Origin: Apoderus coryli
Taxonomy: Eukaryota; Arthropoda; Insecta; Coleoptera; Attelabidae
DNA: 64,000 nt
Direction of reading: 5' to 3'
Assembly: GCA_911728435.2 (NCBI GenBank)
Contig: OU452204.1
Coordinates: forward strand, 2,170,001-2,234,000
Below, in pieces: positions 12,129 to 21,525 of the stretch (its first letter is position 1; each line of letters opens with the position of its first letter). The notes under the pieces were generated by a model. That model was not told where the DNA came from. It did no database searches and saw only the letters and a program-made list of their open reading frames with translations. The position numbers and the translations under genes are program-made.

Positions 12129-12940
12129 CCCAACTAGCAATTCGACATTCTTAAAGAACTAATATATTTTATAATTATTTTATTGCCGCTTAGTAAAAAC
12201 TTTTTTGTTTTTTAAAGGTTCGTTTGGTGATAAAACTGCTGTGTTAAACTTTTCTGTGAGAAAAACTGTTTTAAGAACGTTTTTACAGCAAAATAATAAA
12301 ATAGTTATAAAATATGATATCGTAACAGTTTTATAAACGTTTATAAAATATTTTTTATAGGACGAATTTGTTCCGAATGATAATTGGTTTTAAAAGCATT
12401 TTGTAAAAGTACTAGTCTGGATTAACTTGTTCCTTTAAAAACAATTATAAAATTATTCGGTTAAAGTACGTTTCGTAATAATAAAATAGTTTTTTTATTG
12501 TCGTTATTAAGAGCGATTTGTTTGCTGCAGCAAATTTGTGCGCAAATTAATAATTACAAAATTGTTTTTTAGTTATTTTATTAAAAACAATAAAAAAATA
12601 AATATGTTGCCAATGCAAATTTTATAAAATTAAAATGCTGTCATAAACATTACCTAGAACTAATATCTAACATAGTCTTATTTATTTTCAACTGATATTT
12701 ATTGTTATATCATACACAGGTTTAAAATGTCCAAACGAAAAGCAGTTGTGCATTTAATAGAAAATTAATTACAATATTATAAATTATCAAAGGGAAAACA
12801 TTAGTGACTATAATAAAGAGTAGCAAACTGTAATGGAATCTAATCAAATTAATGACAATTTATAAGACATCAAATATTTTGAAGACTGATAAATTCTCAG
12901 GAGGAATTATTACTAGATGGTGAGCGGGTAGCCGAAATAG

Positions 12941-13147
12941 AGAATTGGTGATCAATATCATGCTTCAAGCACAAGTGAGCTAGAAAAAAATGCAAAACTA
13001 AGAGAAAACATGCGAACATGGGCAGTATCAAATAATGTTCCGCATTTTTCCCAAAAGAAGCTTTTTGCTATACTCAATAAACACATGCCAAATTTTCTAC
13101 CTCAAGATCCTCGAACTCTCTTAAAGACACTCAACAAACCGTTTTAA
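12941..13147 (+). pseudogene. Remnant transposase N-terminal segment
   Basis: The open frame contains KLRENMRTWAVSNNVPH, KKLFAILNKHMPNFLP and DPRTLLKT. It resembles a segment (helical block ending PKD.RTLLKTP) that I recognise from the N-terminal part of repetitive, uncharacterised transposase-like proteins in invertebrates. It runs into a stop soon after LLKT, and the catalytic region that should follow is absent. It is most simply the relic of the gene that once mobilised the surrounding foldback element. The family assignment is from memory of the motif and uncertain. Confidence 0.4.
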
Positions 13148-13709
13148 TAACGGCAGTTATAAGTTATAACATACATAACATAAACAAAGGGCTCAATTTA
13201 GGTTATGTTTAAATTACTCCCGTAAAAGCTAATAAGAGAGTAACTATAAAAGCATTTTGTTTTATAAGAATCCATCAAAACCTTTTATAAAACATATGTT
13301 AAAGTTTGTTTTGTAAAACTCTGTTTACTATTTTATTATTATTCCAATATTGAGACGATGCGACACACGGCGGCGACTCAGACAAGCATCAAAGTATCAA
13401 GCACGAATACTTCAAGTAGACAGGACTAGACTTGATTAATTTCTATACATTTTATCTTATATATTTTTTGCAGCACCTTTTAATTAAATTTTGATTTTTT
13501 AGAGCATTTATCTCCAAGCTTGTTTTAGTTTGTTTTACTATTAATTTATTTTAAATTAACGGCAAACGATTACTAAATACATAAAACTTCAAGAAAAATA
13601 CTTGTAATTAGCTTCATTATTCATTATCAAGCTTAGTGAAATATATTTTTTTTACTCCATAACTGGTTTATAAAAAATTCTTCACGTTTACATAAAACAT
13701 AGGTACCTA

Positions 13710-13786
13710 TAGTACGACACAGTTAATATACGCTTTTAAATGGGCTATCCATATAAAAGTGTATCATTCTTAACTGTGTCGTACTA
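13710..13786. repeat. 77-bp hairpin with 17-bp inverted repeats
   Basis: TAGTACGACACAGTTAA at the left is perfectly inverted at the right (13770-13786), with about 43 bases between. It is compact enough to be a tiny TIR element. A TA on each outer side is compatible with a TA target. Confidence 0.7.
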
Positions 13787-14461
13787 TACCAACTTATATT
13801 TTGGCTAGTATCCATATTATGATAGATATAAAAGAATCATATCATTCTTCTGCTATCAAAGGGGTTTCAGGTAATATTAATTTTATATTACATTTTATTT
13901 GCACTTAAAATATTATGAGATTTATGTTTTTTTAACGAATACGCCCCTGTATAAAACAATTCTGCAGTTATTTTGTAATAGCTATCTAAAGAGCATACTC
14001 GTCTGGGTTGAGATAATTTTGTTTTATAAGCATCGTATAAGGAAGAAGCCATTTTTGGTTTCTTTAAATTGTTAGCCATGTTGACCAAACTTTTAAAATT
14101 AATATTTTTTATAATTTGTAAAATTATCTTAGCTAATAAGGTATACAGAATCAGTCATTACATAATGAAGGATCTCCCAAAAGATTATTTTCAACAATAA
14201 GTGACAATAAAAAAAAATTTTTTTATAATTTATAAAATCTAAATTCATTAATTTACATAATTCGCGAGGCGCATTAAAATTTTAGTAATAATATACAATA
14301 TATTTAACAGTAAATTTTGTTTCGCAGCCAAATCTGCTCATGGATGAATTTTATCTGACTTATTTTATTATTCATTATTGGGTAGGTATTATAGCGTTTT
14401 ATATTATTTTTACCTCCATGATTGTTCAGATTTTATTAATGTGTACCAACAACAATGCATA

Positions 14462-16875
14462 ACACAGGCCAACAAAATGAAAAAAAAAATTTGGTGCCAG
14501 AAATCTAACATCTGATTTTAGATGTTTTTAATGTGCTGATTCCAAAAATGCCACCAGATTTTTTCTATCAGCTCTAGTTTTTGAGATACACGTTACAGGT
14601 TAAATGATATATTTTTTTCTGATAAAGGACAACAAATAAAGAGATAAATATGTACTTAATCGTCAAAATAGGAATTTCCCAGAATCTAATTAGCCAAATG
14701 GATACCTGGAATTGTCCCTGACCCAATGTTCCTATACTAGGAACTACTCAATACAATGCTCTTACTTACTTTTATACCTGTAATTGCCTATGACCCGATC
14801 CTTCTATACCTGCTTGGCTGTACTTGATTTAGTATATTACTGAGTTTTCCCAAGTAAAGTTGTGCTATCATTTTGTGTAAATTTTGGTCGTTTTGTAGTA
14901 TCAAGACACTAAACTGAAACAATGGCATCCACAAGCAGACGTACCTGTGCAAATCATCCCGATGTTTTTTGTTATGTGTGTGGTGAATACACTTTGAAAG
15001 AGAGCAGAAAAAGGATTTCTGACTTTGTGAAAAGAGCTTATCTTGCCTATTTTGGCGTTCATTTAGGAGATCAAGATAAATCTTGGGCCCCACATTTCAT
15101 ATGTAAAACATGTGTTGAACATTTGCGACAGTGGACAACTGGAAAGAGGAAGTGCCTAAAGTTTGGTGTACCAATGGTTTGGAGAGAACCGCGGAACCAT
15201 CATGACGACTGCTATTTTTGTCTCGTTAATATTAAAGGCATAAATAGAAACAATAGACACAAATGGACATATCCTGATCTAGATTCTGCAAGAAGGCCTG
15301 TAGTGCATTCGGAAGAAATACCCGTTCCATCATTCAGCAGTCTACCCAAACTGACAGAAGATGATACAGAAACATCAACGTCTGACGAAGTTAAAAGAAT
15401 TCAATCAGAAAACGACAGCGATTTTGAAGCAGATTTAGCAACTCCGCAGTGTTTCAATCAAGAAGAACTAAACGATCTTATAAGAGACCTGAATCTCTCA
15501 AAGGAATCCGCTGAATTACTTGCATCCAGATTAAAAGAAAAAAATCTACTTTGTCGAGGTACTAATATTACATTTTATCGTAAAAGAGATAAGGATCTGC
15601 TGCCTTTTTTCACTCAGGAAAATGACTTGGTATTCTGTAACAATATAAAAGGGCTCTTAGAAAAAATGGGTTTGCCTGAATACACTCCAGATGATTGGCG
15701 CCTTTTTATTGACAGTTCAAAACGTAGTTTAAAATGTGTTCTTTTACATAACGGTAACAAATATGGCTCAATTCCTATTGGTCATTCTACTACCATGAAG
15801 GAAGAATATGAAACAATAGCATTAGTTTTGAGAAAAATTAAATACGAAGAACATCAGTGGTCAATTTGTGTTGATTTAAAAATGATTAACTTCCTCCTTG
15901 GACAGCAGAGTGGTTATACAAAATATCCTTGTTTTTTGTGCCTTTGGGACAGCAGAGCTAAAAATGAGCACTGGGTTAACAAAAATTGGCCTTCAAGAGA
16001 TGTCATGATTCAAGGAATACAAAACGTGATCAACGAACCTTTGGTTTCAAGAGAAAAAATCTTACTTCCGCCCTTGCATATCAAGCTAGGCCTAATGAAG
16101 CAATTTGTGAAGGCCTTAAATCGAGATGGAAATTGTTTTGGGTATTTGTCACGTAAATTTCCTGGCATTAGCACGGAAAAACTAAAAGCTGGTATATTTG
16201 ATGGTCCTCAAATAAGGCAACTTGTTAAAGATCCACAATTCACCACATCAATGAACGAGACTGAATCTAACGCTTGGAGTTCATTTGTTCAAGTAGTACA
16301 AAATTTTATTGGCAATCATAAAGCAGACAATTACGTAGAATTAGTGGAAACTATGCTTTCAAATTTTAATATTCTCGGCTGTAACATGAGTATAAAAGTT
16401 CACTACCTCCACAGCCACCTAGATCGTTTTCCAGAAAACTTAGGTGATTGTAGTGAAGAACAGGGGGAAAGATTCCACCAGGATATTAAAACTATGGAAG
16501 ATCGTTATCAAGGACGATGGGATAGCCACATGATGGCGGACTACTGCTGGAGCCTTCAGCGAGACTGCCCTAGTAAACTCCATTCTAGAAAATCGTATAA
16601 AAGAAAATTTTTATGTGATTAGTGACTAATGTAATTATGTAAATTAAGTTTTTGCAATAAATACTTAAATCCATGTGTCTTTGTTTTTTTTAACTGTCAA
16701 TAGTAATATTATATATTATAACAGTTATAACGTAAATTATATACACAATTTTTTAAAAAATCTCAAAAACTAGATCTGATAGACAAAATCTGAGAACCTT
16801 TTTACATTCTGCATCCAAAAATTACTCAGGAACAGTTAAAAAATCGCAGGCACCAAAATGTGTGTTGGCCTGTGT
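14462..16875 (+). mobile_element. TIR DNA transposon with ACACAGGCCAACA ends
   Basis: The left end ACACAGGCCAACA and an inner TTGGTGCC are repeated in inverse order at the right end (GGCACCAAA, then TGTTGGCCTGTGT). Further in, a CTAGTTTTTGAGAT segment is also inverted, so the TIR is imperfect over roughly 130 bp. The element is about 2.4 kb and contains one uninterrupted ORF. I could not define a target-site duplication with confidence: the flanks are ...GCATA and AATAA.... Confidence 0.8.
14922..16622 (+). CDS. Transposase-like protein, 566 aa, intact
   Basis: One uninterrupted ORF centred in a TIR element. AATAAA follows 34 bases after the stop (16656-16661). The N-terminus has three C-x2-C pairs (C17/C20, C61/C64, C97/C100), suggesting a zinc-binding module. 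Residues 140-175 are acidic and low-complexity. The C-terminal half could be an RNase-H-like catalytic core: FIDSS (D264), SICVDLKMINF (D318), a CFLC pair (C337/C340), LPPLHIKLGLMK (383-393) and the DCSEEQGERFHQD block (509-521) as a source of the acidic third residue. Very similar proteins are common and unnamed in invertebrate genomes, as I recall. No superfamily is assigned here; the catalytic triad is my inference. The open frame suggests recent activity or domestication. Confidence 0.75.
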   Translation: MASTSRRTCANHPDVFCYVCGEYTLKESRKRISDFVKRAYLAYFGVHLGDQDKSWAPHFICKTCVEHLRQWTTGKRKCLKFGVPMVWREPRNHHDDCYFCLVNIKGINRNNRHKWTYPDLDSARRPVVHSEEIPVPSFSSLPKLTEDDTETSTSDEVKRIQSENDSDFEADLATPQCFNQEELNDLIRDLNLSKESAELLASRLKEKNLLCRGTNITFYRKRDKDLLPFFTQENDLVFCNNIKGLLEKMGLPEYTPDDWRLFIDSSKRSLKCVLLHNGNKYGSIPIGHSTTMKEEYETIALVLRKIKYEEHQWSICVDLKMINFLLGQQSGYTKYPCFLCLWDSRAKNEHWVNKNWPSRDVMIQGIQNVINEPLVSREKILLPPLHIKLGLMKQFVKALNRDGNCFGYLSRKFPGISTEKLKAGIFDGPQIRQLVKDPQFTTSMNETESNAWSSFVQVVQNFIGNHKADNYVELVETMLSNFNILGCNMSIKVHYLHSHLDRFPENLGDCSEEQGERFHQDIKTMEDRYQGRWDSHMMADYCWSLQRDCPSKLHSRKSYKRKFLCD

Positions 16876-17379
16876 AATAATTATAAAATAATTTTGTGTA
16901 AAAAGGTATTTTAAAAAACGTTTATATCCTTTAACAGTTTTATAGTAGTTCTACAAATATGTAACAGAGCTATAATAAAACTGTTTTATAACAGTTTTAT
17001 AACAGTTTTATTTGACTTTTATTAGATATTTATAAACGTTCTAAAAACTATTGTATAATAGCAACAAGCAACATTTATAGAACCGTTAACGAGTCGATTT
17101 GTTTTATAAATCTGCGCCTTTTTCGTGTTTATAAGGCGCGTAAGAACGTTGTGAAAATGTTTATAAAACAATGGGTGTTTTATAAAATATATTTTATAAA
17201 CGTTCTTACAGCAATTAAAAAAGTTAAATTGTTAGTTGGGTGTTAAGTAGGTCACTATTTTTGCGTGGATAAGCTAAAATAGCTTAAGTCTCGAAGGTCT
17301 GTATGAAGTGAGTCATTTTATTTTTAACATAGCGTTAAATGGTCACCAAAAATGCCAATATTTTTGTAATTTCCTTATA

Positions 17380-18097
17380 CAGGGTGATTCATTATGGTTG
17401 CAACATACGAAAACTGGAGATTCCTGAAAACAATTCAAGCATTTTTTGCCATTAAACCCATGTCCGCAAATGCTTCGTTACCGAGATACAGGGTGTCCAA
17501 ATTTAGTGTTCAAATTAACTTTTTTGTTCATTTATCAAAAACTAGCTAACCGGTTTTGACAAAATTTTACATGCATTTGAGGACAGATAACCTAAAATAT
17601 TCTGTATTATTTTGGCTTTCATTAACTGTTCATTGGCGTAGATATAGGGGGCATTTGGATAAATTTTACACATAAATTAGTTAAACACAGCTTTGACAAG
17701 CTTCATTATTTTAAGTTATTACTTTCTTAAAAAGAGCAACTTATAAGCTACAAAAAAGTTAATTACGTCGATGTTGTGGTTTCTACCATTTTTATGGAAA
17801 CCGATAAATTGCCAGTTAATGGTAGATTTAAATCAAAATAACGTTTACCAGAAATCAAAATGAAAAATCAAAGTTGCCGTGGAAAACGATTTAATATTAA
17901 CAAATTACTTAACAACAAATTTTAAGGTTAGCTAGTTTTTGAGAAATGAACAAGAAAGTTAATTTGACTACTAAATTTGGACACCCTGTATCTCGATAAC
18001 GAAGCATTTGCGGACATGAGTTCAATGGCAAAAAATGCTTAAATCACTTTCAGCAATCTCCAGTTTTCGTTTGTTGCAACCATAATGAATCACCCTG
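17380..18097. repeat. RepG foldback MITE (718 bp, TA target)
   Basis: Begins CAGGGTGATTCATTATGG and ends with its inverse. TA is present on both sides. A second inward-facing CAGGGTGTCC lies at 17489 and its inverse near 17976. The arms therefore extend beyond 100 bp each. No coding capacity. Confidence 0.9.
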
Positions 18098-18204
18098 TAT
18101 TATTATCATATCAATTCAGTATGTTTCAATGTTATACCTACTCAGTCCCTGTATCTAAATATTTACGAAAATAAAAAAAAAACTAATAGGAAATACTTAC
18201 TTAC

Positions 18205-18281
18205 TGATCCCCATTCCGGATGTGCTAAGTTGTTAAACCATCCATCGTATCGTTGTTTTTCTAGTCGATGATAAAGAATTT
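18205..18281 (-). CDS. Duox: Duox (dual oxidase) exon 2
   Basis: The minus-strand exon is bounded by acceptor ATTTTACAG and donor GTAAGTAAG. It reads ILYHRLEKQRYDGWFNN then LAHPEWGS. The block QRYDGW.NNLAHP.WGS is the hallmark start of the peroxidase-like domain in animal dual oxidases, membrane NADPH oxidases that make hydrogen peroxide for gut immunity and cuticle cross-linking. The exon starts with 2 nt of a codon, completed by the single G at the end of the exon at 44135-44267, and ends in phase 0. The next exon would lie at lower coordinates; I did not find it in this window. Confidence 0.85.
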
Positions 18282-18361
18282 CTGTAAAATAATATCAAAA
18301 ATAGTTTACAATATTATATTCATGTCCTAAATCATAGAATTTATACGTAATATAAGTAACT

Positions 18362-18433
18362 GGTTCCATGGTGTAATGGTTAGCACTCTGGACTTTGAAT
18401 CCAGCGATCCGAGTTCAAATCTCGGTGGAACCT
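18362..18433 (+). tRNA. tRNA-Gln (anticodon TTG)
   Basis: The 72-nt cloverleaf is complete. Acceptor GGTTCCA pairs with TGGAACC. The D arm contains the A box (TGGTGTAATGGTTAGCAC). The anticodon stem CTGGA/TCCAG encloses TTG at 18395-18397. The T arm carries the B box (GAGTTCAAATC). It matches the conserved animal glutamine tRNA pattern and has no disabling change that I can see. It lies in Duox intron 1 on the opposite strand, 80 bp from Duox exon 2. Confidence 0.95.
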
Positions 18434-18435
18434 AC

Positions 18436-18443
18436 TTTTTTTT
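18436..18443 (+). terminator. Pol III terminator of tRNA-Gln
   Basis: A run of eight T begins two bases after the discriminator base, the normal stop signal for RNA polymerase III. Confidence 0.85.
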
Positions 18444-18745
18444 GTAATTGCTATTATAATTATTTTATTTTAGGAAGTAATCTGTCATTAATTTTATATA
18501 AATTAGTACATAGGTATAGTACATAAATGTGCAATACAATGATTATTGAATTTTCAGAAATTCAACCACGTCTCTATTATAAAAACAACACAGTAGACAT
18601 AATAAAACAAAACAGGAACTGAGAGAAATAAAAACATCTGGTAAATTACTTTATTTATTCTCTTTAAGGCGCCTTAGAAAATGTTATTATGCCTTTTATA
18701 TGAGGATGATACATAAAATATAAAGAATCTTATTCATGAGACTAG

Positions 18746-20982
18746 CTGTTGCCCTCGAGGCACGAATAGCTCTCCATATTTAAGTGTAAAAGTCATAATT
18801 TTATGACCTTTTTGTCATTTATCTAAATTTTTGTTTTGTTTTAGACATCAGCTATTTTTTTTTTTTTTTGTATCGGGTTTTGTGCCTTTTTCTTCTCTTT
18901 GGAGGCACTATTTATACGCAGATATTTTATATTCCAGATCTAGGCCAAATTCTTGTACGCAAAATAATTGATTTTTTTTTAGTTTTATTATAAAATTTAT
19001 TTTGCCCCCTTTTCTACTATTTACGAACGCCTATGTAAACAAAATTGTTATGCTGCATGTTGTAGGTTATCCGTTAAGTGGTTTTTGAGTTATCACGGAT
19101 ACAATTTTTTCCTGACCCTTTTATAGAATTTTCACGGACGCCTATGGAACATTAATTTTTGTCGTGTATTTTTAACACCAATTCAACTAGTTAAATATAA
19201 AAATTTTTAGATTTTAATTTTTTTTTCATTTTACCCCTTTTTTTTACTATTTACGAACGCCTATGTAAATAAAAATTTTATGCTGCATTTTTTAGGTTAT
19301 CTTATATGAAAGCTATATATAATTAGCCAATTTTTCTGGTATATTTGGGAAACATTTTTTTTTCGTTTTTGACTCTTTTTTTAAGACTATTTTCGAACGC
19401 CTGTGTGAACTAATTCTTTTATGTAACATTTTTTAGGTTATATTCTATCACACCTATAAAAAATTATTCAACATTTCGGATAAGTTTAAGAACTAAAATT
19501 TTTTTAAATTTTTGAACCCTCTTTTAAACCCCTTGCCTACGCTCAATGTTAATCACCACCTATAAATAGCCTGTAGTATTTTCGTACCAAATGTGATTAA
19601 AATCCGTTAAGTGGTTTTTGAGTTATCACGGATACAAATTTTTTCTGACCCTTTTATAGAATTTTCACGAACGCCTATGGAACATTAATTTTTGTCGTGT
19701 ATTTTTAACACCAACTCAACTAGTTAAATATAAAAATTTTTACATTTTAATTTTTTTTATTTTACCCCTTTTTCTACTATTTACGAACGCCTATGTAAAT
19801 AAAAATTTTATGCTGCATTTTTTAGGTTATCTTATATCAAAGCTATATATAATTAGCCAATTTTTCTGGTATATTTGGGAAACATTTTTTTTTCGTTTTT
19901 GACCCTTTTTTAACACTATTTTCGAACGCCTGTGTGAACTAATTCTTTTATGTAACATTTTTTAGGTTATATTCTATCACAACTATAAAAAATTATTCAA
20001 TATTTCGGATAAGTTTAAGAACTATGATTTTTTAAATTTTTGAAACCTCTTTTAAACCCGTTGCCTACGCTCAATGTTAATCACCACCTATAATTATCCT
20101 GTAGTATTTTCGTACCAAATGTGGTTAAAATCCGTTATATGGTTTTTGAGTTATCACGGATACAAATTTTTTCTGACCCTTTTATAGAATTTTTACGGAC
20201 GCCTATGGTACATTAATTTTTGTCGTGTATTTTTAACACCAATTCATCTAGTTAAATATAAAATTTTTTACATTTTAATTTTTTTTTATTTTACCCCTTT
20301 TTCTACTATTTACGAACGCCTATGTGAATAAAAATTTTATGCTGCATTTTTTAGGTTATCTTATATCAAAGCATATATAATTAGCCAATTTTTCTGGTAT
20401 ATTTGGGAAACGTTTTTTTTTTCGTTTTTGACCCTTTTTTTAAACTATTTTCGAACGCCTGTGTGAACCAATTCTTTTATGGAATATTTTTTAGCTTATA
20501 TTGTATCACAACTATGAAAAATTATTCCATATTTCGAATAAGTTTAGGAAATATATATTTTTTATGTTTTGACCCCTTTTCCACTATTTACGAACGCCTA
20601 TGAAAGTAAGTTATTCATAACACATTTTATAGGTTATATTCTATCAAAACTATCAATAACTAGTTAATATTTCTGCTATTTTTAAGAAATACGTTTTTTT
20701 TTAATCTTTTTTACCCCATTTTACACTATTTTCGAACGCCAATGTGGTCTAATATTTTATGTTCAATATTTTAGGTTATATTCAATTAAATGCGTAAAAA
20801 ATTATGCAGTATTTCGGATAAGTTTAAGAACTATGAATTTTTTTAATTTTTGAACCCTCTTTTAAACCCTTTGCCTACGCTCAATGTTTCCCAAAATCTA
20901 ATCAGCTCCTTGCCATGTCCAATAGTATTTTTGTACCAAATTTGGTTAAAATCTGTTAAGCGGTTTTTGCGTTTTCGTGGAT

Positions 20983-21041
<59 letters not shown>

Positions 21042-21042
21042 T

Positions 21043-21081
<39 letters not shown>

Positions 21082-21216
21082 TTTTTTTAAAACTACTTAT
21101 TTATGTATAAAATGACCAAAAAGAAGTATTTCCGGTGAAATTAAAAAAAATTTTTTTTTCATGAAACTAATAGTCTCCATATATACATATATTACATATA
21201 TGATATGGAGAGCTAA
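18746..21216 (+). repeat. RepA copy A3, full length (~2.47 kb)
   Basis: Starts CTGTTGCCCTCGAGGCACGA, followed by AGCTCTCCATAT, and ends in a hairpin closing with ATATGGAGAGCTAA. The AGCTCTCCATAT box is therefore inverted at the two ends. The interior has a roughly 525-bp module repeated about twice (compare 19510 and 20040), with shorter pieces sharing GAACGCCTATG. It then has a GACA microsatellite and the TTTCCGGTGAAATT segment. No ORF of interest. It lies in Duox intron 1. Confidence 0.85.
20984..21080 (+). repeat. (CAGA)n microsatellite inside RepA
   Basis: About 24 tandem tetranucleotides, interrupted once by CATA. Other RepA copies carry 3 to 9 units at the same place, so the tract expands and contracts. 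Both strands give repetitive pseudo-ORFs, which I discount. Confidence 0.95.
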
Positions 21217-21375
21217 TAACGTCAGAAAGAAACAAAGGACTTAAGGAGTTTTAAAATGTTGTAGGTATCCGGATATGATGGATTTTATAGGTGTAACAAT
21301 TCACAGATCGTATAGTACCTAGTTTCGAATGATTTCTTGTTGTAATTTTTAGCTTCCGCTGTTAAAAAAAATAAA

Positions 21376-21497
21376 CTGTTGCCCTCGAGGCACGAATAGC
21401 TCTCCATATTTAAGTGTAAAAGTAATAATTTTATGACCTTTTTGTCATTTATCTAAATTTAATAAATTTTTGTTTTGTTTTAGACATCAGATATTTT
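21376..21497 (+). repeat. RepA fragment A4 (5' end only)
   Basis: The first ~120 bases of RepA in forward orientation, from CTGTTGCCCTCGAGG to GACATCAG. They are joined directly to the 3' hairpin of the reverse-oriented copy A5. Confidence 0.8.
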
Positions 21498-21525
21498 TAG
21501 CTCTCCATATCATATATGTAATATA

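Larger units (their letters stand above)
12129..17242. mobile_element. Degenerate foldback element with iterated TTTTATAA/AACGTT motifs
   Basis: The probable termini are CCCAACTAGCAATT (12132-12145) and its near inverse AATTGTTAGTTGGG (about 17226-17239). Both ends (12180-12480 and 16900-17220, plus 13200-13330) are crowded with the words GTTTTATAA, TTTATAAACGTT and AAGAACGT in both orientations, like subterminal transposase-binding arrays. The interior keeps a remnant transposase N-terminus (12941-13147) and a later nested element (14462-16875). The boundaries are inferred from short repeats only. Confidence 0.45.

Noticed and set aside
13888..14088. 66-aa minus-strand ORF inside the 12.1-17.2 kb element
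   Set aside because: No domain, no splice or polyA context, AT-rich background.
20843..21110. Overlapping ORFs of repeated Cys-Leu-Ser-Val or Arg-Gln-Thr-Asp on the two strands
   Set aside because: Direct translation of the (CAGA)n microsatellite in RepA; also seen at 23692 and 42187.
18746..21216. RepA as a Helitron (3' hairpin and CTAA end)
   Set aside because: No consistent 5' TC start and no constant A-T insertion site among copies. The inverted AGCTCTCCATAT boxes fit poorly. Left open as a finding only.
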